In this document: piece after piece, positions 1 to 11,230 of the stretch
How the letters are laid out: each line of letters opens with the position of its first letter
Position numbering within the stretch: the stretch's first letter is position 1
Assembly (NCBI RefSeq): GCF_963678635.1
Contig: NC_087063.1
Span: forward strand, 50,727,220 to 50,791,219
Source of the DNA: Symsagittifera roscoffensis
Taxonomy: Eukaryota; Xenacoelomorpha; Acoela; Convolutidae
Direction: 5' to 3'
DNA: 64,000 nucleotides
Translations under genes and position numbers: made by a program
Notes under the pieces: generated by a model
Databases searched by the model: none
What the model was told of the DNA's origin: nothing
What the model saw: the letters and a program-made list of their open reading frames with translations, nothing else

Positions 1-163
1 ATTTTATCAAGGTTTGATATCGATGTACATCCATAAGCTAATAAGCCATAAGAAATTAGTGGAATCACGTATGCAATGTAAAACTTAATTAATGCCTGTT
101 TAGAGAAACAAGATCTTCCTCGATATAAAACATCTTGAAAATTGGAAACTTTCGTGCAAAATT

Positions 164-1432
164 TTACAGTCTGCATATTAATTTTTTGTCAATTTCAATG
201 CCCAAATATTTGAAAATTTCTTTGTTTTCCATGTTTTCACCAGCAATGGAAATTGAGGCATCAGGCATAGCTTTACCAAAACCCATCAATTTACTCTTGT
301 CTGTAATAATCGATAACTTGTTGACATTACACCAGTCATTTAGGCTCTGAGTATCTGTTCTGAATTCTTTCGAAAACGTTCTGGTTTTACCAGAACCAAC
401 TATAGTAGTGACATCGGCTAAAAGGCTTATCTGGGTTGTCTTTGTTACATTTGAAATATCATTGATATAAATCAAGAACAATAAAGGACCTAAAACCGAA
501 CCCTGGAGAACTCCAAAAGTTATTTTTTCAAATGAAGTATTTATGATACCATCACTTACAATTTGTACTCTGCTAATTACACAATTTTTCAACAAACTTA
601 AAAATTTACCACGGAACCCATGTTTCTCTAATTTAATGATTAAGATATCGTGATCGACAGTGTCGAATGCTTTCTTAAAATCTAGAAAAAGTGCCATTCC
701 ACTATCTCTTCGTTCAGAAACTGAGAGCGCATCTATTCGACTATACGTGATATTGCCTGTACACATGAATGTTTTTGTCTGAAGCCAAACTGTTCAGGGC
801 AAAGAATTTTATACTTCTGTAAAAATTTGACCATTCTTCTATAAATTAGTTTTTAAAAAATTTTGCTTATTGCTGATAGAAGGCTGATGGGTCGGTTATT
901 ACCAAAATCTATTTCACTTCCACTTTTGAACAAGGCAATCACTTTCGCTATTTTACAATCGCCAGGAAAAGACTCCGAGTCGAACATTTCATTAAAACAA
1001 ACAACTAAGAGTTTCATAATGACTGGTGCACAAAGTTTAATCATTAAATTACTCAAAACATCATGACCAGTTGTTTTTGTTCATCAGGTTCTTAATAATT
1101 TTCGCCATTTCATCGACATCAGTGGGAAAGAAAACGAAAGTACCAGAGTTTCGTGAACTTTTATCGTTGTATTTAAACTCCACAAAATTTTTTGCAAGTT
1201 TGGGTCCAATGGTAGCAAAAAATTTATTCATGTCATTCACCTCTAAACTGCACGTGTTGGATTTCTTTTTCCCACAAAAATTATTGAAAACTTGAAACAT
1301 TTTTTTGGAATCATTACAACTTCCAAGTTGATTGTCATAAAATTTTCTTTTCCCCGTCATAATTAGCTTTTTTGCCTCATTTCTCAAATTTTTAAATTTC
1401 GCTTTCAGTTCATCGTTCGGAAGTGTTACCAT
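164..1432 (-). pseudogene. Reverse transcriptase domain of non-LTR copy A, catalytic box lost
   Basis: Three minus-strand pieces run 1432-1061 (linker between endonuclease and RT), 1056-853 (NRPISLLSAISKIF, the RT entry motif) and 766-164. The last contains LDFKKAFDTVDHDIL and GVLQGSVLGPLLFLIYIND, both diagnostic for Jockey/CR1-type RT. The catalytic FADD box is replaced here by LADV, so the second catalytic aspartate is gone. Frameshifts separate the pieces. Copy B carries the same domain with a differently damaged box. Confidence 0.82.
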
Positions 1433-1665
1433 TTTCTTGTGAGCAGCGTCTCATTTTTTGCATTTTCGTTTCACATTGTTGGAAATCCAAGATTTTTTCA
1501 ATTGTTTTGTAAAATCAATTGGTTTCAAAGGACAAAACTTATCAAAAACATTAATCATTGAATACGTTAGACCATGGATTTTTGTATTTACTGATTCCTT
1601 ATCACTCAAATTTTCCAATTCGACATATAGAAGAAATAATAACTTAAGTAGGTTGTCATCAAGCT

Positions 1666-2402
1666 TCAGTTTTTCAAAACTCCTGTATAAAAAACAATTT
1701 TGCCAGGCATTTCAACCGAAAACGGCAATTCACCCAACAATGCATAGTGATCAATAATTGTGGTTTTGATAACTGTCACGGGATAAAAATCTTCTGTTAT
1801 AAAGTGGTCAATGCATTTTGCACTATTTTCAGTAACTCTGGTTGGTTCACTCAAACAAAAATCCAAATCAAAAGACTTTAAAAGCGTTTTATTACTTAAC
1901 ACTTCTGGTTTTTCGTCCTTGGCAAGAATAATAAAATTAAAATCTCCCAAAATAACTGGATTTCCTTTTAATAGTCGAGGTTCATTTGATAGATAATCCA
2001 GACTTTCTAGAAATAATGAATTTGTTTGATTAGGTGATCTATAGACCGTGCATATGTTAAAATAAGTTAATTTGTTCCGAATAGTTATGGTAAGTTACTC
2101 CAAATCAGATTTTGAATCCTGAAGAATAAATCCAACTCCCGTTCTGACGAAAAAAAAAACTACACCGCCACCCCTTTTTTCTTTATTTTTAAAAACCCCT
2201 TTTTGATACCCATCCAACTGAAAAAAAAATCCAAAAAATCATTGTCAGTTAGCCATGTCTCGCATGAAGCTATAACTAATGGTTTTTTTTTGAGTGAATC
2301 ATTTAAAACACATAGCTGGTCATGATATAATCTGAGTGATCTTATATTAAGAAAAAGCACACCCTCTTTTCCCCCAATAATTGTTTCCATTAGGTTTCCC
2401 AA
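1666..2402 (-). pseudogene. APE-type endonuclease domain of non-LTR copy A
   Basis: The N-terminal part (2402-2160) has the LNIRSL and ETWL motifs of AP-endonuclease-like retrotransposon nucleases. The C-terminal part (1950-1666) has MGDFNF, the metal-binding GDFN box, and a later DHYALLGE in place of the usual SDH motif. The enzyme would nick target DNA for target-primed reverse transcription. The two parts are in different frames and separated by about 200 bases of decayed sequence, so it is inactive. Copy B has the same domain at 5193-6235. Confidence 0.7.
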
Positions 2403-2519
2403 AAAAGAACAGAAAATTTAAAACAAGAAGCTACGTATATAGTATTTAAGTTCCCGCGTTACTTTCCTCGCCATTTGTAATACACTGCGGTCAACGTAGA
2501 CCTATGTTTTTTTTAGAAG

Positions 2520-3225
2520 GAGGAGACACATGCTCAATGACTGTTTCCAACAAGCTACACAGCCGGTCCAGTTTGTTGTCATCCTTATCATGTTTGCGCT
2601 TTCCAACATAAAATTTACTCAAAGCTTTACCTTTCTCACTAGTAGGAAACGTAGTATTTCATTTAGAACCAACAAAGCTATCACCCTGAGTAGATCCACT
2701 ATACACATGCATCTGTACATCTTTATCAACACTTCCATTGTGCAAAATCATGTCAACATTGTTTTTGCTATCGACTTTTTTCAGCACGCCCTCTACTCGC
2801 ACCATAGGTTGGCAATTGTTTGTAACATACTCTACATTGACCTGCTTACAATGTTCAATAACCTGCTTGTCATGATCCGCTAACCGTTTCACAAAACAAA
2901 CTTTTTTCGTAGGCCCATAATTTTTCAAAGACGCTCTTTTTCGCAAAATTCTGTCCCTCTGATGATTATATTTAAGCTTGACAACAACTGGCTTGTTCAT
3001 ATTTGCACTCGGTAGATGATGACAAGCTGCAATATCTTCCGGAAAAAACGGATTCCACCGTTGAACGATAGCAAACCTGCTCCTAATATTTCTAATATAT
3101 TTTGTTTCATCGCTCCCGTTATTTATTTCAATGTCTGCTGTAGCTCCAAAGCTCAATGCTATGGTTTCAGATACAAATGGAAGTAGTGTGTTCTTTAAAC
3201 CAACATTACAATGGAACCAAAGCAT
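2520..3225 (-). pseudogene. ORF1 remnant of non-LTR copy A with unrelated 5' segment
   Basis: The frame from 3225 to 2659 contains the stretch DIAACHHLPS followed by a basic segment, and the same block occurs in copy B at 6610-7182. This type of ORF1 usually carries an RRM-like nucleic-acid-binding fold and coats the element RNA. Homology with copy B begins near base 3046. The roughly 60 residues before it (3225-3047) have no counterpart in copy B, whose coiled-coil-like N-terminus is different. Either the copy was 5' truncated beside an open frame or two sources were joined. Confidence 0.6.
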
Positions 3226-3284
3226 GAAGACGAAAAAAAAATAATTTTCAACAGCATGATGATCAACGAATAGAGATCCGTTTT

Positions 3285-3320
3285 TTTGAAGTGAATTTTT
3301 GAATTTTGAATTTTGAATTT
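3285..3320 (-). repeat. TTTTGAA microsatellite tail of non-LTR copy B
   Basis: Three to four units of TTTTGAA/TTTTTGAA lie just past the 3' end of copy B as read on the minus strand. Elements of the CR1/Jockey group often end in short tandem repeats. This is taken as the 3' boundary of copy B and its junction with copy A. Confidence 0.5.
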
Positions 3321-3529
3321 AGAGACAGTATAATGATCACATATGTGTACTTAAATACTGCATCAAGGCTACTGTACGGGCAGTACAGGCCAACTAGCAG
3401 TAACCTAAAGAAAATCTAGATAAATGAGTGAAAGCAAAACCGAGTTAAAATATGAGGGTACACAAAATTTACCCAAAAAACTTTTCAAAAAGTAATCGAT
3501 TGTCATTCAAGTACACTTTTTTTTAAATT

Positions 3530-5171
3530 TTACGTAAAAATCCGTCTTCTGTTTGTCAGTAAACTCGTTAAGCTTAAGAGGCAATAGGTTATTTGAGTAC
3601 GAAACAAATTTTGTGCTAACTTTGATTTTCTCAAAGGTAAGGGTATACAACCTAAACTATTCGACCGGGTGTTACGACGCGTTTTTACATAATCAAGATT
3701 CAAAAATTTTAAAGTCGATTTTCCAAGGTACTGAAAATTGGTCTCGGAAAACAATTGGCTGATAAAAATTTCATGTACACTCTGAAGTTGGAATTTTGAA
3801 AAAATACTCCGACACATGATCATACCTTCGAAGGAAGAAAATGGTTTTTATGATTTTTATCTGTGCCAAGAAAATTTTATCAAGGTTTGATATCGATGTA
3901 CATCCATAAGCTAATAAGCCATAAGAAATTAGTGGAATCACGTATGCAATGTAAAACTTAATTAATGCCTGTTTAGAGAAACAAGATCTTCCTCGATATA
4001 AAACATCTTGAAAATTGGAAACTTTCGTGCAAAATTTTACAGTCTGCATATTAATTTTTTGTCAATTTCAATACCCAAATATTTGAAAATTTCTTTGTTT
4101 TCCATGTTTTCACCAGCAATGGAAATTGAGGCATCAGGCATAGCTTTACCAAAACCCATCAGTTTACTCTTGTCTGTATTAATCGATAACTTGTTGACAT
4201 TACACCAGTCATTTAGGCTCTGAGTACCTCTTCTGAATTCTTTCGAAAACGCTCTCGTTTTACCAGAACCAACAATAGCAGTTTCATCGCCAAAAAGGCT
4301 TATCTCGGTTGTCTTTGTTACATTTGAAAAATCATTGATATAAATCAAGAACAATAAAGGACCTAAAACCGAACCCTGGAGAACTCCAAAAGTTATTTTT
4401 TCAAATGAAGAATTTATGATACAATCACTTACAAATTTTACTCTGCTAACTAAATAAATTTTCAACAAATTTAAAAAATTACCACGGAACCCATGTTTCT
4501 CTAATTTAATGATTAAGATATCGTGATCGACAGTGTCGAAAGCTTTCTTAAAATCTAGAAAAAGTGCCATTCCACTATCTCTTCGTTCCAAAACTGAGCG
4601 CATATATTCTACTATACGTGATATTGCCTGTACACATGAATGTTTTTGTCTGAAGCCAAACTTTTCAGGGCAAAGAATTTTATACTTCTGTAAAAATTTG
4701 ACCATTCTTCTATAAATTAGTTTTTCAAAAATTTTGCTTATTGCTGATAAAAGGCTGAAGGGTCGGTAATTATAAAAATCTGTTTCACTTGCACTTTTGA
4801 ACAAGGCAATCAATTTCGCTATTTTACATTTGTCAGGAAAAGACTCCGAGTCGAACATTTCATTAAAACAAACAACTAAGAGCTTCATAACGACTGGTGC
4901 ACAAAGTTTAATCATTAAATTACTCAAATCATCATTACCAGTCGTTTTTGTTCATCAGGTTCTTAATGACTTTCGCCATTTCATCGACATCAGTGGGAAA
5001 GAAAACGAAAGTACCAGAGTTTCGTGAACTTTTATCGTTGTATTTAAACTCCACGAAACTTTTTGAAAGTGTGGGTCCAATGGTAGCAAAAAATTTATTC
5101 ATGTCATTCACCTCTAATTTGCACGTATTGGATTTCTTTTTCCCACAAAAATTATTGAAAACTTGAAACAT
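3530..5171 (-). pseudogene. Reverse transcriptase and C-terminal region of non-LTR copy B
   Basis: The frame 4927-4037 is an almost uninterrupted RT of 296 residues with FSLLSAISKIFEKL, LDFKKAFDTVDHDIL and GVLQGSVLGPLLFLIYIND. The catalytic FADD box reads FGDE, so one of the paired aspartates is replaced. Fragment 5171-4935 is the linker from the endonuclease. Fragments 4049-3771 and 3823-3530 are the RT thumb and C-terminal region (LDKIFLAQIKIIKTI), in two frames. It is recognisable but inactive. Confidence 0.82.
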
Positions 5172-5192
5172 GTTTTTGGAATCATTACAAGT

Positions 5193-6235
5193 TCAAAGTT
5201 GATTGTCACAAAATTTTCTTTTCCCCGTCATAATTAGCTTTTTTGCCTCATTTCTCAAATTTTTAAATTTCGCTTTCAGTTCATCGTTCGGAAGTGTTAC
5301 CATTTTCTTGTGAGCAGCGTCTCGTTTTTTGCATTTTCGTTTCACATTGTTGGAAGATTTTTTTTTCAATTGTTTTGTAAAATCAATTGGTTTCAAAGGA
5401 CAAAACTTATCAAAAACATTAATCATTGAACACGTTAGACCGTGGATTTTTGTATTTACTGATTCGTTATCACTCAACTTTTTCAATTCGACATATAGAA
5501 GAAATAATAACTTAAGTAGGTTGTCATCAAGCTTCAGTTTTTCAAAATTTCTGGTATAAATAACAATTTTGCCAGGCATTTCAACCGAAAACGGCAATTC
5601 ACCCAACATTGCATAGTGATCACTAACTGTGGTTTTGATAACTGTCACCGGATAAAAATCTTCTGCTATAAAGTGGTCTGTGCATGTTGCACTATTTTCA
5701 GTAACTCTGGTTGGTTCACTCAAACAAAAATCCAAATCGAAAGACTTTAAAAGCGTTTTGTAACTTAACACTTCTGGTTTTTTGTCCTTGGCAAGAATAA
5801 TAAAATTAAAATCTCCCAAAATAACTGGATTTCCTTTTAATAGTCGAAGTTCATTTGATAGATAATCCAGACTTTCTAGAAATGTTGAAAATGTTCGATT
5901 AGGTGATCTATAGACCGTGCATATTTTAAAACAAGTAAATTTGTTCCGAATAGTTATGGTAAGTTAGTCGTCAGAACTAACTTACCATAACTAAATAGTT
6001 ATGGTAAATAGTTATGGTAGCTTTTTTCCCTATTTTAAAAAACCCCTTTTTGATACACATCCAACTGAAAAAAATCTAAAAAATCATTGTCAGTTAGCCA
6101 TGCCTCGCATAAAGCTATTACTAGGGATTTTTCTTTGAGTGAATCAACTAAAACACATAGCTGGTCATGATATAATCTGAGTGATCTTATATTAGGAAAA
6201 AGAACACCCTCTTTTCCCCCAATATTTGCTTCCAT
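5193..6235 (-). pseudogene. APE-type endonuclease domain of non-LTR copy B
   Basis: The N-terminal fragment 6235-6035 carries PNIRSL and the EAWL version of ETWL. The fragment 5819-5193 carries MGDFNF and SDHYAMLGE, the complete SDH-type catalytic motif that copy A has lost. About 200 bases between them are out of frame and include a fold-back hairpin at 5951-5993 that is absent from copy A. The domain would cut the genomic target during integration. Confidence 0.72.
5951..5993. repeat. Perfect fold-back hairpin inside copy B
   Basis: An 18-bp arm (5951-5968) is followed by a 7-nt loop and the exact reverse complement (5976-5993). Copy A has only the left arm at the matching place, then unrelated sequence. 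The right arm was therefore made locally, as expected when a polymerase switches to its own new strand. Two more AGTTATGGTAA fragments follow directly. Confidence 0.85.
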
Positions 6236-6336
6236 TAGGTTTCCCGAAAAAGAACAGAAAATTTAAAGCAAGAAGCTAAGTATATAGTATTTAAGTTCCC
6301 GCGTTACTTTCCTCGTCATTTGTAATACACTGCGGG

Positions 6337-7182
6337 CTACGGACCTATGCTTTTTTTAGCAGGAGGAGACGCATGCTCAATGACGGTTTCCAACAAGCTA
6401 CACAGCCGGTCCAGTTTGTTGTCATCCTTATCATGTTTGCGCTTTCCAGCATAAAATTTACTCAACGTTTTACCTTTCTCTCCACTAGTAGGAAACGTAG
6501 TATTTGATTTAGAACCAACAAAGCTATCACCCTGAGTAGATCCACTATACACATGCATCTGTACATCTTTATCAACGCTTCCATTCTGCAAAATTATGTC
6601 AACATCGTTTTAGCTATCGACTTTCTTCAGCACCCCCTCTACTCGCACCATAGGTTGGCAATTGTTTGTAACATACTCTACATTGACCTGCTTACAATGT
6701 TCATTAACCTGCTTGTCATGATCCGCTAACCGTTCCACAAAATAAACTTTTTTCGTAGGCCCATAATTTTTCAAAGACGCTCTATTTCGCCAAATTTTGT
6801 CCCTCTGATGATTATATATGAACTTGACAATAACTGGCTTGTTCATATTTGCACTCGGTAGATGATGACAAGCTGCAATATCTTCCGCTCTGATTTTTAT
6901 TCCCAAAAACTGTTGAATAACTCCTAAAATTGACAATAATGGGTCATCTGATGTTCGTGTTCTCAAATAAATCAGGCACATTTTGGACAAAAGTTGCTCT
7001 AACTTTAGAATACTGTCGTCTTTAGTGGCCTTCAGCGCGTGAAAATCCTTTATTTCCGTCTCAAGGTGGGATATAATATCGTCTTTGTCTGCAATATCTT
7101 GCGCTAAATCCATAAGAAGAGAACGAATTTGCTCGATATCGTTTAGATTCGCTGCTTTGATTGTGTCACTAAGAATCTGCAT
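6337..7182 (-). pseudogene. ORF1 of non-LTR copy B: coiled coil plus RRM-like domain
   Basis: The frame 7182-6610 starts with a heptad-like acidic/leucine segment of about 90 residues, which fits a coiled-coil trimerisation region. The basic block shared with copy A follows (AEDIAACHHLPSANMNKP). The frame continues after a break as 6591-6337, a hydrophilic tail rich in Lys, Asp and Ser. Proteins of this layout bind element RNA as a chaperone. The start at 7182 is the first Met in the longest frame. The break near 6600 makes the gene non-functional as it stands. Confidence 0.65.
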
Positions 7183-7559
7183 TTCGGAAAATAACGAAAG
7201 AAAGCAACGCGAGAAAATTTGAATTAGGACGACCGTTTAGCGAGCATTTGCTTTTCTGTGAGCATTTGCTTTTTTAAACCATTAACCACGACAACTACTA
7301 CCTTTAAAGTCATCCAGCAAATGAGGAGCACTTAAGCCTTTACAATTTAGCCAATTCTATTTTTCATCAATGAAAAACCCGAGGCATAAACAAAAACTGT
7401 TGCAGAATGGCGCAAACCTTTGCAGTGGTTTGAGTGGTTTGGTCATTTCTCTAATACAGTTGACTTCAGTCCCTTAATAGACAATGCTTAACTGAATCAT
7501 TCCAAAAAGCAAGGTAACGGGAACAAAAATTGTTTAGTTTGCTTGCAGTGGGGTCAAGT
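7183..7559. other. Spacer between non-LTR copy B and gypsy remnant
   Basis: No gene is visible. It probably holds the 5' untranslated part of copy B. A 14-base direct repeat (GAGCATTTGCTTTT) occurs twice near 7238 and 7258. No LTR for the following gypsy remnant can be recognised here. Confidence 0.4.
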
Positions 7560-7659
7560 AAAAAGATGCTTTGATGCCTCTGCAACGTGAATTTGGTCAG
7601 TTCCAGCATGTGTGGCTGCTCAAATTAACCTCATGCTCAGGAGCGAGAAAAACCCTTGA

Positions 7660-8130
7660 AGGATTTTTTTGTTGGACGATTTCGCGATGTTGAGGTTCAG
7701 CAACAAATTATTAGAGCCAAGGAATCTCGATAACACATTAGAATTGGCGCTAGAGTGTGAAAAAAACGGCAGGCATTTCAGCTCAAATTCAGAAGTTACT
7801 GCCTAACAACAACTAAAATTCTGAGATCATTAACATCAAACAAGAGCTGACATACTCGATTCAATCAGGAAAGACGAGCTCTGGTGGCAAATGAGGATTC
7901 AATAATTGTTTCTCAAAGCAGGTACAGGGCAGTAGTACCGAGGCATGATATTTCTGTGGGGACACGTTCTCCTTGGAACACCGGAAGTCGTGTTCCACAA
8001 GAGGGGTCATATGTAATATCTGCAAAGAATATGTGAATTCCGCAAAGTGTTGCAAATCATCTTCTAATTGTAGAGTAAATTTGGTGCGCGAAGGCAATAT
8101 CACCCCACCTCCAGCGAAGGATTGCTGACT
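7660..8130 (+). pseudogene. Gag C-terminal half with degraded double zinc knuckle (gypsy remnant)
   Basis: About 7660-7745 reads as the end of a capsid domain (VEVQQQIIRAKES) in broken frames. From about 7945 a cysteine-rich stretch reads YFCGDTFSLEHRKSC and then CNICKEYVNSAKCC. This spacing is the paired CCHC knuckle that binds RNA in gypsy Gag proteins. The first cysteine codon is a TGA stop, and the second knuckle lacks the GH pair. The identification rests on spacing and on the protease immediately downstream. Confidence 0.6.
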
Positions 8131-8137
8131 CATTGTA

Positions 8138-8683
8138 GTGAATTATGACAATGAACCGGAAGGTGTTAAATTTATGATTGAGGAGGTGGTGCAAATCAAT
8201 AGTTTTGAACTCCTACAGTCCAACTCTAGAAAGCCAATAAGTCTGAGCATTCAACTAAGAACAAGTCAGATTTTCTTTCATGCAACTGTCGATACAGGGA
8301 GCCCAATTTTGTTCCTTAATCAGCGTACCGCGAATCTTCTTCTTCAGAAAAACCCTAATACTATCTTCAAGGCTGCTGCGAGATTTTCTTTGAATACAAG
8401 GTATAAGGACTAAAAAAAGTTGCCAATCAAGCTATACGGCACGATTGTCATACCCATTTCGTTCAACGGTTGGAAAGTCAATTCCGCTTTGTTTCTGGTC
8501 CCGGAAACTAGAACTCGAAACCAACTACGACTGAGTTTACATGCGGACCTTCGCATAGTTACTACCCAGACGCAACTGGTAAATTTCGACTCATCGACTG
8601 AACGTGTGGCACCAAACCACAAAACTCAGAGGTCTAGAGATATCAATCTATTAAGAGGTATGCCCATGTTTTTAACCGGCTGA
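8138..8683 (+). pseudogene. Retroviral-type aspartic protease, first copy (gypsy remnant)
   Basis: Frame 8138-8413 contains VDTGSPILFLN with the catalytic Asp codon at 8291-8293, the DTGS box of retropepsins that cleave Gag-Pol. A stop follows, and the domain continues in another frame at 8420-8683 (LYGTIVIPISFNGW). The region repeats almost exactly at 11231-11638. The upstream sequence 8138-8275 is present only in this first copy. Confidence 0.75.
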
Positions 8684-10526
8684 GTAGGTGAACAAACTTA
8701 AATCTTTCCAGGGTTTTCAAGGTTCTCGTCAAATACAAACCTATAGAGAAACTTCAAAATTGCATGAAGGATGATTTCATAGCATCTATTGTTCTAACTG
8801 CAAAGAAGGATGATTTCTTTAAAGTAAGCCTTAAACGGGAAACCCAAGAAACCTCAGATCTGGGAAAACAAGTTTAAGATTACGTATCAGCATGAGCGTC
8901 TCGAACCGGCAGATCAATATATTACTTAGAATTATCGGCGAAAGCGTAGCTTACACCTCTAGATCTCAAATTTGCCTCCAGTCAGCTACCTCTTTCTAAT
9001 CAAAAGCAGTCATTTCGACTTCAGCATCTTATGCGAGAAGCCTTTGGAACTTATAGGCTCAAAACCGTGTTTTATTGACTCACAGACTTGTGCCATTCCG
9101 CCGGATTGAAACCGCGGAACACTCTGACGAGCAGGAAAAGAACATTAGTGACGTTAATCGCGAAGTCGTTGTGTTAAGGAGGGTCGAAATGTTCTAGATT
9201 TTAAAATTTCAAAATTTCGAATTGCGGCGGAATATTTCTCAGAATTTAAGAAGAAAGGCCATATTTGGCAAGAAAGTCAGAATAACACAGACAACCGGAT
9301 ACACAAGACGGAAAAAAGTTGAAAAAAGTCGATAAAAAAACACGAAAGCAACGAAGCCTCTTATCGTGATAACAAGACACGATAAGACGCTTATCCGAAA
9401 GAAACCACAAGAAAGGAAGTTCCAAAGGGACATCCGGAGCGAATGAGTAATCTCCCCTGCCGCGAATTTAAAGAGATAAGAGTGCTATCTGGGGATTGGA
9501 GATTGGAGATTGTAATGTGGGAGATTGGAATTGGAGGCCCGATGCCCAAAGACTCAGTAGACTATAGCATACACTTTTTAGCTGCTGTGATGCCCTAGAT
9601 AGCTGAATTTGCTCCGATTTTACGTTGTGTTTCAGAGCATGAGTAGCTAGAAAGACGAAAGGGTCAATCCATCTCCAATGGATTTAGTATATAACTGTCG
9701 CTAAAAACATAGTAAAATCTGATATTCGAGCCGTGTTCTTAATAGTAATCACGTAGTCTGCGATCCGAGACCCAGCTATGTGATTATTTTCGCATGTAAC
9801 GAAAGCTGATCAAAAGTCGTTTGAATTATGGCCTAAAAATGGTAATTTTTTACTTAGAACTAAGCAGACTAGAAAATCAACTGGCTAGGTCTAGACGGTG
9901 AAAAACGATTATAACTTATTTGACTGACGCCGGCCAGTCGTCAATAGGCGCTATTTCTACGCTTCGTCACTACGTAGTTTTGAGCGAATGTTACAACTTA
10001 CCCACTGAGTTCCAGAAGACCTTGAACTGCACACTCTAGGAACTAAAAGGGGGTGATTTGCTACCTGGATGACCTTCTTGTGGTGACTAAAGGAGAAGTG
10101 TCGGATCACAACAAACTAGCTGAAAAAAGTATAGTAGGGGCAAATTCTCTGTGAACCATCTCATCTGGCTACGGTATAATTTGATGAAAACGGTTACCCG
10201 CCCAAATTTTCGGAAACTGAGTCTAGAACTCGTTGAAACCTCCTCGATTCCTGAAACAGGTACGATAGTATATGGGACATTGAAATACTTGCAACGGTTG
10301 TTTTGTAACAAATATGCGCAAATTTACAATTTGCCCTTCTTCAAAAACCTTGTAACAAGAAATTTTTCTCGTGGGATAAAAAAAAGTGCTGCATTCTATA
10401 AAATATAAGAATTGACAGCGGAAATCCCATGTTACTTTCAGTAACTTCCTTCAAGAAAACACGAGTTAAATGCGATACACGTCGATGTGGCATGGGAGCG
10501 TGTCTGAACTCAAAAGTCGAGAGCCT
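8276..10526 (+). repeat. Duplicated protease-RT block, first copy
   Basis: This 2.25-kb segment matches 11231-13455 with only scattered substitutions and small indels. One difference is extra GGAGATTGGA-type units near 9490. The left edge is the shared TTTCATGCAACTG; the right edge is near GAACTCAAAAG. Copy 1 runs on into RNase H, copy 2 into integrase. Confidence 0.9.
8700..10526 (+). pseudogene. Reverse transcriptase remnant, first copy (gypsy remnant)
   Basis: The clearest part is GVICYLDDLLVVTKG at about 10050-10090, the catalytic YLDD box preceded by the usual GVICY. Just before it, PTEFQKTLN resembles the APxxFQ motif. Downstream, TLKYLQRLFCNKYAQIYNLP (from about 10276) matches the region where RT leads into RNase H. 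Between 8700 and 9900 the coding signal is very weak and broken. It is inactive. Confidence 0.6.
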
Positions 10527-10870
10527 ATTATTTCGACATTAAGTTTGCGCGAAGATTCTTGAACATTGCGGAGGCAGAGTGCAGTACAAATGAACTCGAA
10601 TTATTGGCTATCGTGTGATTATGCGAACATTTTAGAATGTATTTTTTGGGTACGGTAATAGCTTCGAATTCTTAACAGATCAAAGAGCTTTTTTTGCACT
10701 GACAGAGAACTGTGGTATAAAAATCAAATCAGTCCCCTTTGACCCGTCGTGCGAAATTGTTTTGCTGCTTGGTTACGAAGTTAAATACTTTCGATTAGTG
10801 ACATTGAGTATAGTGTACTTTAAATCCAAACATCATTTGCCGTGGCTGCTGAACCTATACAATGAGGTAA
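10527..10870 (+). pseudogene. RNase H fragment (gypsy remnant)
   Basis: Plus-strand translation gives IAEAECSTNELELLAIV at about 10560, matching the conserved AE-Y-T-E-ELLAIV region. FEFLTDQRAFFAL follows at about 10660, matching the F-v-TDh-aL active-site segment of gypsy RNase H. Stops interrupt it. It follows the first RT copy in the normal order and is missing after the second copy. Confidence 0.6.
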
Positions 10871-10879
10871 TTGTCGTTA

Positions 10880-11230
10880 TTTTCATAAGAACGCATTTAC
10901 AAAGGTAAGAGAGGTAGTTTCGATGGTCATTATACAGGGAAAAACATGTTTCTGTGTAATAGTCACATTAGATTAGCCAATCTGAGAGCTTTGCCAATAG
11001 TATGAAGTCGCAAGGGGGCGGCCGAACTATAATCAAGAAAAACATTCAATCAGAACGCTCTGTTAACAGTCCGAGTCCGCAAAGGGGCGGCCAAATGTTA
11101 ACCACAAAACTTAACCAATCAGAGAGGATCAATCAGAAGGTTAATTTCTGCTGATCGCCAATAGAGGGCAAAAAGATGCTCATTTCAGCACTCGGCCAAT
11201 CAGATTGCGATAGGCGAACTAATTAGCTAT
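10880..11230. promoter_or_regulatory. Segment with two GGGGCGG boxes and several CCAAT boxes
   Basis: The sequence holds GGGGGCGGCC (about 11014) and GGGGCGGCC (about 11082), both Sp1-type GC boxes. It also holds CCAATC motifs near 10978, 11115 and 11203, two of them as CCAATCAG. This density resembles an RNA polymerase II promoter, but no open gene follows. It separates the two protease-RT blocks and may be a captured LTR or foreign piece. Function is not shown. Confidence 0.35.

Larger units (their letters stand above)
1..3225 (-). mobile_element. Non-LTR retrotransposon copy A (Jockey/CR1-type), decayed, cut by window edge
   Basis: The minus strand carries, in 5' to 3' order, an ORF1 remnant (about 3045-2520), an APE-type endonuclease (2402-1666), a linker (1432-1061) and a reverse transcriptase (1056-164). 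Copy B beside it has the same order and sequence, so this is one element family. The RT motifs fit the Jockey/CR1 group. The 3' part lies before base 1, because bases 1-130 match copy B around 3873-4005, which is still coding there. Many frameshifts and stops separate the fragments, so the copy cannot make its proteins. Upstream of about 3046 the sequence stops matching copy B, which suggests a 5' truncation or a chimera. Confidence 0.85.
3285..7182 (-). mobile_element. Non-LTR retrotransposon copy B (Jockey/CR1-type), near full span, decayed
   Basis: Minus-strand order is ORF1 (7182-6337), endonuclease (6235-5193), linker (5171-4935), RT (4927-4037) and RT C-terminal region (4049-3530). A short AT-rich tail of TTTTGAA-type repeats follows near 3285-3320, which is typical of elements that end in a microsatellite instead of poly(A). 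It lies head-to-tail with copy A in the same orientation. The two are highly similar but differ by many substitutions and indels, so they are separate insertions or an old duplication. Confidence 0.85.

Noticed and set aside
8410-8622. Minus-strand frame opposite the protease (also at 11365)
   Set aside because: It is a shadow of the protease region; the plus strand carries the DTGS box and correct gene order.
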